Below the pieces are notes generated by a model. It was not told where the DNA came from and made no database searches. It saw only the letters and a program-made list of their open reading frames with translations. Position numbers and translations under genes: made by a program. DNA of 64,000 nt from Septoria linicola (Eukaryota; Ascomycota; Dothideomycetes; Mycosphaerellales; Mycosphaerellaceae), in assembly GCA_024114885.1 (NCBI GenBank), contig CP099420.1:1674001-1738000 (forward strand), read 5' to 3'. Position 1 is the first letter of the stretch. The number at the start of each line of letters is the position of its first letter. This document shows positions 33,008 to 43,316 of the stretch, one piece after another.

Positions 33008-33993
33008 TCAATTGATCGCCAGTTCCTTCGCGTCAATGCTTCCCTGCCCTCTGAACTCTCCACTCAGACTCAGTCCAGGTCCATTCGTACTCGACAGCAC
33101 GACCTCATGTATATCCTTGGGCGTCTTATCCGCAATACCAGCCATATCTTTCTTCACCTGCTCCACAAACGCTCGGATGTTTCGCTGTACATCCTCAGGC
33201 GTAAATCCCAGCTGTCCAATGGCTAACCTGACCACTCCTGCTCGTTCTCTGTATTCACTTCCTCCCACCATGTCTCTCACTGTTGCGGCGACATCCTTAA
33301 CCACGGTTCCCAACTTCGCAGATGGCATCAATCCTCGTGGACCAAGGATACGTGCTACACCACTCTTGCCCAGCTTGGGCACAGAGTCTGTGTGTGCTAT
33401 ACAGCGGTCGAAGTCAATGGTTCCTGCCTTGACTGCTTCAAAGACGGACTCTTCTCCCACAACATGTGCGCCTGCTTCTTTGGCCTGTTTCGCTGCTGCG
33501 CTGCCTTCAGGTGCTATCACGCAGATTCTCAGATCGGTTTTGACGGGGTGAGGCAGACGTAGACGATTTCGAACGACTGCGCCGTTCTTGGGGGTCTTCA
33601 GGCGGAGGTGTAATTCGTATTTCGAGCTAGCTGCTGGTCGGCCGACTTCTGCTGCGCGGAGATATCTGCATCGCGACGGTCAGTCTCGCGATCATGGCTT
33701 CAGCAAACAGGAGCACAAGCATACCGCATGGCATCGACCAGGGGGAATTGGATCGCGTTCTTGAGATCGGGAGTATCGTATGTCGTTTTGGCCTTCTTTC
33801 GCTTTTGGGAGGCCGGCACGTCTTTTCGCTTGTATTTGGCGGCATTGGCAGATTGGACCGCTGTGCGGACTTGGGTTTGATGCTGGATGGGGAGCAGGAA
33901 AGATGGGATTATCGTCGTTGATCGTGTTTGTGATGTCGCGGCGCGTGAGATGGTCGACAGGCAGGAAGGACAGTATCTCGATCCGGACGCCAT
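33008..33993 (-). CDS. MRPL1: mitochondrial large-subunit ribosomal protein uL1m
   Basis: Mitochondrial ribosomal protein L1. Exons on the minus strand 33993-33725 and 33665-33008, one 59-bp intron (GTATGC) in phase 2; 308 residues. The N-terminus MASGSRYCPSCLSTISRAA is Arg/Ser-rich as in mitochondrial presequences, followed by a KRKDVPASQKRKKAK linker. The L1 fold begins KNAIQFPLVDAMRYLR across the splice; KTDLRICVIAPEG and the L1 signature around GKSGVARILGPRGLMPSAK are clear. The C-terminus with IHEVVLSSTNGPGL matches family length. Head-to-head with COG2, 227 bases between the two starts, so the two probably share a promoter region. Confidence 0.93.
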
Positions 33994-34220
33994 GGGGGGA
34001 ATGCTGTAGATGTGTGTTCAGACGATAGTGGAGTGTGGACGTCCAGATGTCGAAATGGATGTTCGATCTGGCAGTCTGCGGGTTGTTCGGGAAAGCCAGT
34101 GGAGAGCATTTGAACCGGAAATTGATTCAGCATCCATCAAAGTCGCAGTGCTGTCCACTTTCACATGCGTTCGATCTACACTTGCGTATATGTCCAATGC
34201 CTCGATAGCAGATAGTCACC

Positions 34221-35117
34221 ATGTCTCGCTTCCAGATTGGCGCGACACCGACAACTGCGTCCGCTGTGTCAACGCCCGCTGACGAGTTTCCGCCCAAGTC
34301 GGCACCAGCACAACGCTACTCCTCCGACAACTACGACGACGATGATCTGTCCACACTCCCCTACCCGACGGAATTGCCTCGCTCCGACTTCCTGGATCCT
34401 CAATTCGATGCACAGACATACCTCTCGTCCTTGAGAAATCGGCATCAAACTCTGGAAGACTTGCGTTCAGACTTACGATCACGGAGCCAACTACTCAATA
34501 AGGAACTACTAGATCTGGTCAATGGCAATTACGAGGAGTTTCTTTCACTGGGATCTGATCTCAAGGGCGGCGAGGAGCAAGTAGAAGGCGTGCGAGTGGG
34601 TGTACTAGGCTTCAGCAGGGAAGTAGAGGGCATCAAGAAAGGCGTGCAGGACCGGAAAGAGGAAGTCAAGGCTCTGTTGGACGAGAAGAAGAGCATCCGT
34701 CGGGAAGTCGTAGTCGGTCGACTGCTGTTGGAGGTCAATGAGAGGGCTTCAGAGCTGGAAGCTGGGCTGGGAGTCAACGTGGATGCCGAAGACGAAGAAG
34801 AGCTCGACGATGAGGACGACGAGGACGAGGACGACGATGCCGCGACTGGTGGACCACAGCTGAGGCGTTTGCAGAATCATACACAGCAATTTCTCATGGT
34901 GGAGAGGATGATTGACAGGATTGGACCCGATCACCCGTTTCTGGTCGCGCAAAGTGGCCGCCTGGCCGAAATCAAGAAGACTATGCTGCTAGACCTGGCT
35001 GCAGCCTTGCGCCAAGCCAAGGTGGACAAGGCTGCTGAGAGGACTCTGGCCATCATCAAGCTTTATAGCGATCTGGGTGCAGAGGCGGAGAGTGTGAAGG
35101 TGCTCAAGGCCAGCTAA
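34221..35117 (+). CDS. COG2: conserved oligomeric Golgi complex subunit 2
   Basis: Subunit of the COG tethering complex acting in retrograde transport within the Golgi. One exon, 298 residues. The conserved COG2 N-terminal block is LPRSDFLDPQFDAQTYLSSL followed by a coiled-coil region (TLEDLRSDLRSRSQLLNKEL, LVNGNYEEFLSLG), both diagnostic. A long acidic run (EEELDDEDDEDEDDDAA) splits the coil, and the C-terminal helices end EAESVKVLKAS. Filamentous fungal COG2 is short like this, lacking the metazoan C-terminal domain. ATG at 34221 gives a 50-residue disordered start; no upstream ATG in frame. Confidence 0.85.
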   Translation: MSRFQIGATPTTASAVSTPADEFPPKSAPAQRYSSDNYDDDDLSTLPYPTELPRSDFLDPQFDAQTYLSSLRNRHQTLEDLRSDLRSRSQLLNKELLDLVNGNYEEFLSLGSDLKGGEEQVEGVRVGVLGFSREVEGIKKGVQDRKEEVKALLDEKKSIRREVVVGRLLLEVNERASELEAGLGVNVDAEDEEELDDEDDEDEDDDAATGGPQLRRLQNHTQQFLMVERMIDRIGPDHPFLVAQSGRLAEIKKTMLLDLAAALRQAKVDKAAERTLAIIKLYSDLGAEAESVKVLKAS

Positions 35118-35952
35118 GGAGACACGCGTCTGCACTGGAATCTTACTCCAAAGCATCCACCACGATTTGTTCGGACGTGCGGCTGCTGGGCATTTAGGTC
35201 TACAAATTTAGCCCCTGATCGCCAGGCCTGGTATGCCACCTGAAGACATTATGGATGCTGTCCATCCCCGCCACGCCTTTGTGTCATCGAAGCCGTGTCG
35301 GTTGCTAGACATGCCCAACGAGCTCTTGCGCCTGCGGGCGACGGGCGAATTGGTGAAGCTGCGGTTTCCTCCCTACTCAGACGGTCTCGTTATGATCCAT
35401 GGCGGACGATACTACTCATTCAATGCTACATCTGGCACCGATCAAGACCGGCTCATTTTGACTTCGGTCTTGTCCACATCGGCGTCAAGGTCACTGCCCC
35501 TCCACAGGATGAGCATCACAAGTCGGCTACAGCGATGTCTCTGAGCTGAGACATTCCAGTTTGAGCTCAGATCAAATCTGGACCAGGAACTGGTATCGGA
35601 GGGGTGTCTTATCTTACAGCAAGACCTGCCCACCAACGCAGCCAGTTCTAGCCATGAGTGAGAACAGGCTACACAATACCTAAGACTATCTGACAGCTGT
35701 TTAAGCTATTCACGGCAGCTCATCGTCGGCGATGAAGCTGTAAATCTCGCAAGATCTCGCGCAGCACACTGTGTCGTATCGAAATATTCACTCTCCCTAC
35801 CAACACTTCTACCTTCACGACAGGCGCTGGACGTCTATATCTATTATTTCCTCTTTGAACAGCTCTATCACAGTCTTAAAATCTACAATACTGCAACATA
35901 CCGACAGACAGCACCTGCCTCGCCATCCACATCACAGACCGATCTCTGCAAC
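35118..35952. other. intergenic, possible F-box-like remnant
   Basis: About 830 bases. A frame from 35233 to 35544 has one short stretch (CRLLDMPNELLRLR) recalling the start of F-box-like proteins, then loses any resemblance. Too little to call a gene. Confidence 0.3.
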
Positions 35953-36624
35953 ATGTTGACTCGTACCGAGCTGCTGGAGCGTTTTCCGTTGCTCACCAAC
36001 CTCAGCGCACGGCAAATTGGACGATTTGAGCGAGATCTGACAACTCCGCACCCTCGCTTCTCTAGCGACAACCGCGAGCATCGCCAGCAGGCTGCCGGAA
36101 GCATAGTTGACCCACTGCGAATGTCTCCTGGAGATGCTACATACATGGTATCGAACCTCATGATCCACAAAGACGGGACAAGCGAACGGAGCACCACCCA
36201 CAGGGACAGTCATACTCCCTCAAGGAAACGAAGACGAATTGCACCCCCGACCCCCGAGCCGGAAGAAGAAGACCAGGTTGAAGATGACGATGAAGGCACC
36301 ACGCTGGTAGACATAACCGACGGCGCCATTCCACGTCAATCTCTGCTCACTCCCGGCGACACTCCCTCTCGGGCGCCTCCAGTACAACTGCATGTGAATG
36401 CTGGTTTGCAGGAGGAGGAGACGCCGACTCGTGGACCGGCCGTGGACGACCTGATGCTCGAAAATGGTATGCTTCGCGCTCGACTCACTGAAGCCGAGCA
36501 CGAGGCGTCTGAGCTGCAGGTGGCTCTTGCGAGGGAACAGGGCGAGCACATGTCGGAGCGAGAGAAGCGGATGCGGCTTAAGCGGGGTATGCGGGCAATG
36601 GCAGATGAGGAGGATCAGGGGTGA
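35953..36624 (+). CDS. hypothetical protein, basic nuclear-type motif and C-terminal coiled coil
   Basis: Unrecognised single-exon gene of 223 residues. The N-terminal 45 residues may fold (LTRTELLERFPLLTNLSARQ, an HTH-like or SAM-like helix series). A basic cluster SRKRRRIAPP near residue 90 could be a nuclear localisation signal; it is followed by an acidic run (EEEDQVEDDDEG). The last 60 residues (LENGMLRARLTEAEHEASEL onward) have heptad spacing and suggest a coiled coil ending in basic KRMRLKRGMR. Codon use and lack of overlapping better frames support it being real. Function unknown. Confidence 0.6.
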   Translation: MLTRTELLERFPLLTNLSARQIGRFERDLTTPHPRFSSDNREHRQQAAGSIVDPLRMSPGDATYMVSNLMIHKDGTSERSTTHRDSHTPSRKRRRIAPPTPEPEEEDQVEDDDEGTTLVDITDGAIPRQSLLTPGDTPSRAPPVQLHVNAGLQEEETPTRGPAVDDLMLENGMLRARLTEAEHEASELQVALAREQGEHMSEREKRMRLKRGMRAMADEEDQG

Positions 36625-38515
36625 GACTCAACATTGGCGGCGTGAGGATTCTGCAGCGCTGGGAGTGGCACTGGGGCTGTGGAAGGCTGACATGAGGAGT
36701 GCTGGGTGGATGGTGCTGGAGATGGACTTTGTTCACACGCCAATTGTGTAATGAGCAGGCATTGTACGGACAGAAAGAGATGTATCAGAGTGCGTTGTCA
36801 TCGCAGGAATGAAGACAAGGGGTGAAAGGGGATCGCGATAACGAAAAGTATGGAGCAGTTCCATGTGTTGGTGCAGTCATGCTGGGAAAAGCAGGAATTT
36901 GAGAAATCCGTTCATTCGTAGCCTCGGCACTGCGCGCCGCCAGCGATACGTAGTGCCTTAAAGCTTTGCAAACAATATAAATGTAGTGTCTTGATCAGAT
37001 TGGCTCCTTCAGAATAGTCGTGTCTCTTGTTATGCATGTCGTCGCCGTCTCACTCTCCGTAACCCTAAGGGTGGTCCGTGCACCCATGCCAAGAAGAACA
37101 TTCGTCGATGGTACAAGAGGAATATCTAGCAAATGCAGCGTAGTAGGAGTAGTTTGGAGCTCACCTGTAATTCAGTTTCCTTCCTCTTCGATCCTCGACC
37201 ACGGTGAGGCGCATCCCATCATTCACCTGACCCACGCTAATTTCTTGGCGCCATCACATCACCTGATTTCGTCTCTCCGACAACCTTGCTTGTATGGCGC
37301 TAAGGATTCGTGGCATATAAGTATTTTCTCGATTTCGCTCCAAAACCTACTTCCTTTTGGTATACTTGTGAGTTTTGCCCATTCTGCCCTTTTACTTCCA
37401 ATGAACAACAACTAACGCATCTCAGACCTTGTTGAGGGCTCGGGTGCTCACGAATACTCGACCCATTCACGACGCCCTGCATTGCACAGCGCGGCGGCAG
37501 ACTGGATCTGATCTCCTTCGGGGGCTCAGTCGGTGAGTTCTCGCTCTAGCTCGACGCGACTTAAGACTTGTTGCTAATACTACTTCCAGGCACAATTTTT
37601 GATGGTCACACTCGTCGCAAGACTCTTTTTCATCACTCGTTGGCCTCGCGCTGCCGGTTGGAGAAGAAGACATGAACATGACCCCTCGCGACTGCCTTCT
37701 ACCATCGGGTTAAGAGAATTTCGCCGATGGTCTAAATTGGGCAGTCAAATTAAACATCTAAACAGGGCTCAGTCGGCGGAATTTTTGATGGCATACTGTC
37801 GCAAGACGCACTTTTTCATCGCATGTTGGCTCTAGAAGCTGGCAATTGGAGAAGAGGATGTAATCATCGGAGGCAGCATTGAACGAAACGTTCAATTGAT
37901 GCGCCGCGCTCATGTGCCGCGTTACTCTGCGTCCCGCCGAAAGATGATAGGCGCCGTGGTGTGTCGTCTTCTGGTCGCCGACTCTGACTCGCAGTTGGCT
38001 TCTCGATGTGAGTCTTTGAACGGGCACGGAGGAGCGACATGGCGATGAGCACTCTGTTCGGCGGATCAGTCAACGTAGTGCAAGAAGCACTGGTCATTCA
38101 CAGCCCAAAAGAGATGGCCTATAGATAGCTGTTCCTGAATCGAGCTGCCAACCACGATGGTTGCTAAGCGGCAGATAATCAGATACTTCTGCTTCAACAA
38201 GCCTAGGACTGCTACATAGATCATCTGTCGCAAAAGAGACCACCCGGGCAGGTGATGAAGCTGTCATTCCATGCAGATGTACGAATCCTCTGGATCCCCC
38301 AAGATCCAGATTCAAGCAGCTCCATCTGCACAACGAGCTCTGCCTGGAGGGATTGCCCACTTCGTGAAGTGCACACGTTCAGCATTGCGATCATGTCTAC
38401 CTTACAACAAGGCATCAGGATAGATTTCATCTCACATGGGGAGCAAATGAATGCATAGTTCAATAGTTGTAGATGTGTCGAGGCTCTATCCCGCTCGTGA
38501 TCGTGATGCTGCAAA
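36625..38515. other. gene-poor stretch with an intron-bearing/intronless repeat pair
   Basis: About 1.9 kb without a complete gene that I can support. It contains two related segments near 37520-37680 and 37765-37866 (separate entry). Frames up to 131 codons elsewhere look random. Confidence 0.45.
37501..37866 (+). repeat. imperfect direct repeat, first copy split by an intron
   Basis: GGGCTCAGTCG occurs at 37522-37532 and 37765-37775. In copy 1 it is followed by a perfect-looking intron (37533-37589: GTGAGT donor, CTAATAC branch site, TTCCAG acceptor) and then AATTTTTGATGG; in copy 2 AATTTTTGATGG follows almost at once. The similarity continues through GTCGCAAGAC, CTTTTTCATC, GTTGGC and TTGGAGAAGA. 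The spliced copy 1 reads DLISFGGSVGTIFDGHTRRK and copy 2 reads GSVGGIFDGILSQDALFHR in the matching frame. Both look like pieces of a lost protein gene. Confidence 0.7.
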
Positions 38516-38959
38516 TTGGTTGGCATGATGACAGACAGCCAAGTCACTGTACAACAACACCCAAGCTCTCAAGCGCTCCTTCCTCTTGCAGTATCATCTC
38601 AATTGTCCATGAACAATCTCGGATTACGTCCTCGCCCGCAGTTGAAGACTCGAAAATCGTTGTTGGACCTTGTTCACCGCACTTCATCATCGCGTTCTGG
38701 CGAGGTCAAAGCTCCAAGGCCCATCTCTATCGACTTCTCGGAGAGACCTGTACCTCCACCAGCATCACCACCACGACCGTCAACACCGCCGGTCGACATC
38801 CCCCTTCCCGAAACACCCTCCAAAGAATCATCACCACCGATTTCTGTTGCTGAAGAAGCGCAGCATTCTACAGCGCAGGTCGAGCCTCCGCCGTGCATCA
38901 TCGAGCCGGAAACGCAAGAAGAGCAGGAAGCTCCACATACCAACCAGAACACCGCAAAC
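38516..38959 (+). other. in-frame 5' extension of VMA1
   Basis: The VMA1 frame stays open 148 codons upstream of the expected start. It has ATGs at 38516 and, later, before NNLGLRPRPQLKTRK, and reads as a Ser/Pro-rich, disordered segment (RPISIDFSERPVPPP, PSTPPVDIPLPETPS). Its amino-acid make-up is protein-like, unlike random frames. It could be an alternative N-terminus or a remnant of another coding exon fused by chance. Confidence 0.5.
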
Positions 38960-41900
38960 ATGAGCAAAAAGGGCGACAAAAAGCAGCAGCAGCAGGATGA
39001 TGGCGAGGACCAGCAGGGTTCCATCTTCTCCGTTTCTGGTCCTGTCATCGTGGCTCAGAACATGACCGGAGTGGCCATGTACGAGCTTGTCAAGGTTGGC
39101 TTCGATCAGCTCGTCGGAGAAGTCATTCGTATCGATGCAGACAAGGCAACGATCCAAGTGTACGAGGAGACTGCTGGTGTCACAGTAGGTGACCCTGTTG
39201 TGCGCACTGGCAAGCCTTTGTCCGTCGAACTTGGACCTGGTCTGATGGAGACCATCTATGACGGAATTCAAAGACCACTCAAGGCCATTAGCGACAAGTC
39301 GGAGAGTATCTACATCCCAAGAGGTATTGACGTACCTGCATTGGACCGCACGAGGAAGTGGGAGTTCACACCAAACGACAAGTTCAAGGTCGGGGACCAC
39401 ATCACTGGTGGCGACGTCTTTGGCAGTGTCAAGGAAAACACACTGCTGTCCGACCACAAGATTATGCTGCCACCCCGTGCACGCGGAAAGATTACAAAGT
39501 ACCCCAAGAAGGGCGAATACACTGTCGACGAGAAGATTTTAGAAGTCGAATTCGAAGGACAAAAGTTCGAGTACAGCATGATGCACCCATGGCCTGTTCG
39601 TGTGCCACGTCCTTCTACCGATAAATTGAGCTCTGGAGACCCGCTCATTGTCGGCCAGCGTGTGCTCGACGCCCTCTTCCCTAGTGTGCAGGGTGGTACA
39701 GTCTGCATTCCTGGTGCTTTCGGTTGTGGAAAGACCGTCATTTCGCAGTCGCTGTCAAAGTTCTCCAACAGTGATCTCATTGTATACGTGGGGTGAGTAC
39801 AGGTGCATACAACATGAGTGACATAGTCAGCTAACTACCATTTTTTAAGCTGTTTTGCCGCCGGCACTGCTGTCATGATGGCCAACGGTCGCCCTCGGGT
39901 CATCGAGTCACTCGTTGTCGGTGATCAGGTCATGGGCAAGGACGGTCTTCCGCGCGACGTGGTCGGTCTGCCACGTGGTACTCAGGACATGTATCGCGTC
40001 GACGTTAAGACACAGCATCACCAGGGAAGCGAGATTTTTAGTGAGGTCTCTTTCGTCTGCAACGCATCCCACAAACTGGTTGTCTACACTCCACAGCACA
40101 TCCGCCAGAGCGACCACGTCATTCGCGGTAAGCAACAGACTTCTGTGGTCTACTTCGACTGGTTCAGGTTCAGTGTCACCGACCCAGGCTCATCTCGCGC
40201 TCGGTCTGTGCGAGTCGTCAAGCAGTGCACCAAGAGCTGGGACCATGGAACACATGGAGGTCTGGACGCCGTCCATCGCCTGGCCGACCGATTCAAGGCC
40301 ACGCTGTCTCAGGACGGCTTCGAATGGACAATCCAAGTCCGTGACCTTACGCGGGTTAGTCACCACGTCCGTAAGGCCACGATGCAGATGTTCAGTCCCG
40401 TCCACTACGAGGAACCTCACTTGAGCTCTTTGATCGACAAAGCTGGTCACGACGGACAGTATGCCGGACAGATGGCTTATCTGCTTGGCTTCTGGGTAGG
40501 CGACGGACACTACGATGGACCCATGTTTTCGATCGACCCAGAAGACTTGCCCATCCGCGATCAGATCGCTGCGTATGGTAAGCTGTTTGGCCTGGATATC
40601 GATACCCGTGAGTACAAGCGCTACGCCTACGGACACAACGATGATGGCGAATTGGACGACGTTCAATCCGAGGGCCGACCACCGACCACGACCACGACCG
40701 ACGCACATATTAGCCAGGCTAAATCCGAGGGCCAACCACCGACCACGACCACGCCCGACGCACACATGGGCCAGGCCCGCACTCCTCTGGGTCAGATCTC
40801 TGCCAACGTGGTGAAGCTCAGCGACACCGATCGCGATCGGTACGACACTGGAAAGAAGCGTCTTCGCGAAGACTTTTACGCCCGTGGTAATATGACGGTC
40901 AAGCTTCGTAATGCTGCACAGATCCTCGGCGCAGAGAGGAAGAAGTTGACCGTCGACAACGTCTTTTGGGAGATGGTGATGGCAAGCGGCGTCCATGGCC
41001 CCGACAATAAGCATCCGAAGGTCGTCCCTCACTTCCTTTCGAGTGACTCGTTCGAGGTGCGAGAGCACTTTCTTGCTGGACTGATCGACTCGGACGGCTA
41101 CGTTGACCTGACTGGTCCGAGCGCTACAGTCAAGACGGTCTACAAACCTGTCTGTGAAGGCATGGTGAAGGTCGCACGTTCTCTTGGCGTGCGGGTCTCG
41201 ATCAACGTTGAGCGAGCGTCGGTCGTGAATGGAGTTTCTCACCAGACTGCCTACTGTGTCTTCCTCAGTGGACACGACCGCAGTAGTGGCGAGGAAGGCC
41301 GTGACGCCCTAGCGTCGGTCCTCAGCAAGTGTTCTCTCACGCGCAAGAAGATGAATGCTCCGGGCCCATTTGTGCGCCAGCCTCAACGTGTTTACTTCGA
41401 GGTCGAACAACTACCACCAGCTCCGTACTACGGCATCACGCTCGCGGACGACACCGACCACCAATTCCTACTGGCCAACACCTTCCTTGTTCACAACTGC
41501 GGTGAGCGAGGTAACGAGATGGCCGAGGTCTTGATGGATTTCCCAGAAGTATGCACACTGCACGTTCATGTTGAATATTGCTAACATGCTATCACCAGCT
41601 TACCATCGACTTCGATGGTCGCAAAGAACCCATCATGAAGCGTACCTGCCTGATCGCCAACACGTCGAACATGCCTGTCGCTGCCCGTGAAGCCTCGATC
41701 TACACAGGTATCACGATCTCCGAGTAAGCTTTCGCATTAACATATCCCCAGTCTGCAAGACCAGTACTGACTTATGCAGATACTTCCGTGACCAAGGCAA
41801 GAACGTTGCCATGATGGCAGACTCTTCCTCTCGTTGGGCTGAGGCTCTTCGTGAGATTTCTGGTCGTCTTGGTGAGATGCCTGCTGACCAAGGTTTCCCT

Positions 41901-42611
41901 GCCTACCTTGGAGCAAAGCTTGCCTCTTTCTACGAACGTGCTGGAAAGGTTGTATCGCTCGGCTCGCCAGACCGTCAGGGCTCTATTTCTATTGTTGGTG
42001 CCGTATCACCGCCTGGAGGTGACTTCTCGGATCCCGTCACAACTTCGACACTCGGCATCGTACAGGTCTTCTGGGGTCTGGACAAGAAGCTCGCCCAACG
42101 CAAGCATTTCCCTTCGGTCAACACAGCGCTCTCGTACTCCAAGTACACCAAGACGCTGGAGAAGTACTACTCCGAGAATGCTCCAGAGTTCCCACGCTAT
42201 CGCGAGCGTATCCGAGAGCTGCTCTCGCAGTCTGAAGAACTTGACCAAGTCGTGCAGCTGGTCGGAAAGTCGGCACTTGGTGACAGTGACAAGATCACTC
42301 TCGATGTCGCAACGTTGATCAAGGAAGACTTCCTTCAACAAAATGGTTACTCTGACTACGACCAGTTCTGTCCTCTGTGGAAGACTGCCTGGATGATGAA
42401 GGCCATGATGACATTCCACGATGAAGCACAAAAGGCGATCTCACAAGGGCACAACTGGTCAAAAGTGCGCGAGAGCACTTCTGATGTGCAGAACGAGCTG
42501 CGTAACATGAAGTTCGAAGTTCCTACTGAAGGTGAGGAGAAGATCACCAAGAAGTACGAGGAGCTGGTACAGAGAATGACGGAGAAGTTCGCTGCTGTCA
42601 TTGATGAGTAG
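38960..42611 (+). CDS. VMA1: V-type ATPase catalytic subunit A, with intein
   Basis: Catalytic A subunit of the V1 sector of the vacuolar proton pump, which hydrolyses ATP to acidify vacuoles. Exons 38960-39792, 39850-41548, 41599-41723, 41780-42611; introns 57, 50 and 56 bp. The precursor has 1162 residues; without the 549-residue intein (39851-41497) the host protein is 613, normal for Vma1. GSIFSVSGPVIVAQNMTG is the N-terminal beta barrel; GAFGCGKTVISQ is the P-loop; DSSSRWAEALREISGRL and SVSPPGGD-type residues (GAVSPPGGDFSDPV) complete the nucleotide site. The intein sits between VYVG and CGERGNEMAEVL. The ATG at 38960 fits other Vma1 proteins, but the same frame is open to ATG 38516, adding 148 Pro/Ser-rich residues. 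Confidence 0.97.
39793..39849 (+). other. spliceosomal intron abutting the intein
   Basis: 57-bp intron, GTGAGT donor, GCTAAC branch site at about 39830, TTTTTTAAG acceptor. It is phase 2 inside the Gly codon that precedes the intein, so only one base (39850) separates it from the Cys1 codon. Confidence 0.93.
39851..41497 (+). mobile_element. VMA1 intein with LAGLIDADG homing endonuclease
   Basis: In-frame protein intron of 549 residues that should cut itself out of the Vma1 precursor. Splicing residues all present: Cys1 (CFAAGTAVMMANG, block A), block B NASH with His about residue 74, penultimate His and terminal Asn (FLVHN), and Cys as first residue of the C-extein. The endonuclease part has two dodecapeptides: LLGFWVGDGHYDG (Asp about 218) and FLAGLIDSDGYVD (Asp about 415), so both catalytic acids are kept. 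Insertion point is the same as in the yeast VMA1 intein PI-SceI (454 residues); the extra length includes a loop of two 19-residue repeats at about 273-310. No internal stop or frameshift; it looks functional for splicing and probably for homing. Confidence 0.96.
40667..40780 (+). repeat. two 57-bp tandem repeats inside the intein
   Basis: Units 40667-40723 and 40724-40780 encode SEGRPPTTTTTDAHISQAK and SEGQPPTTTTPDAHMGQAR. In-frame, Thr/Pro-rich, between the two endonuclease motifs; probably a flexible surface loop. Confidence 0.95.
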
Positions 42612-43316
42612 AAACATATGTTGGCAGCAGCTATTGCCGAGCTAGTATAGCAGGGGTCTGGTCGGTCTTGTGCAGATAGTACGAATATAGAGTATCAACG
42701 GCTGTTTCAGAAGGATCCCTTCCAATTGCATCGCAGATCGATCTGAACGCCTGCAAAGGCTCTTACTTGCATATATGAAGGGCGCGCGCGTCCATCGTGC
42801 TTCGGCAACCGCGGTGCATGTTGATCGAAGCGCACTTTATTTCTACAGAGCACCGGTTGAGGCGCACGGCACGCCAAAACTGTCCCGTTGTCATAAGGAG
42901 CGGTGTGCTGAAGCCGCCCGTCCAGGGCGGACGGCTTCACAAGGCCGGTGTCTCTCAAGGTAGCTGAATCGGACAACGACCAGACTATCGGGACAGCTCA
43001 AATGCGGAGGCTTTTCGTGACTCGAGTCACGAACCACAACGGAAGGCTGTCATGCTAGAGCCTAGAGTGCGGTGTCGTGGACAGAGAGGCGATGTAGCAT
43101 ACCATACTCGGTTTGACTGCTTTGTACTGTCGCGGTAGTATGTACCAATAAGCATAGTAGTGAAAGAGAAATGTTGTGTACAGTGAGGTCGAAAAGGGAG
43201 CTCCATTGTCAGACCTCGGTCCCTGGTACGCTCGTTGCCCTTTCATCACCTCTAGACAATGTTAAACTCTTGAGAGTATCACCCACCCAATCTCAAGGCT
43301 CTTGAAATCTTCGACC
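42612..43316. other. intergenic, no supported gene
   Basis: About 700 bases between VMA1 and the dephospho-CoA kinase gene; nothing recognised. Confidence 0.5.

Noticed and set aside
35233..35544. 104-codon frame with an F-box-like start (CRLLDMPNELL)
   Set aside because: Only about 14 residues resemble the family; the rest does not, and no second conserved block follows.
40190..41275. 361-codon minus-strand frame inside the intein
   Set aside because: Antisense shadow of the intein coding sequence; the plus strand has every family motif.
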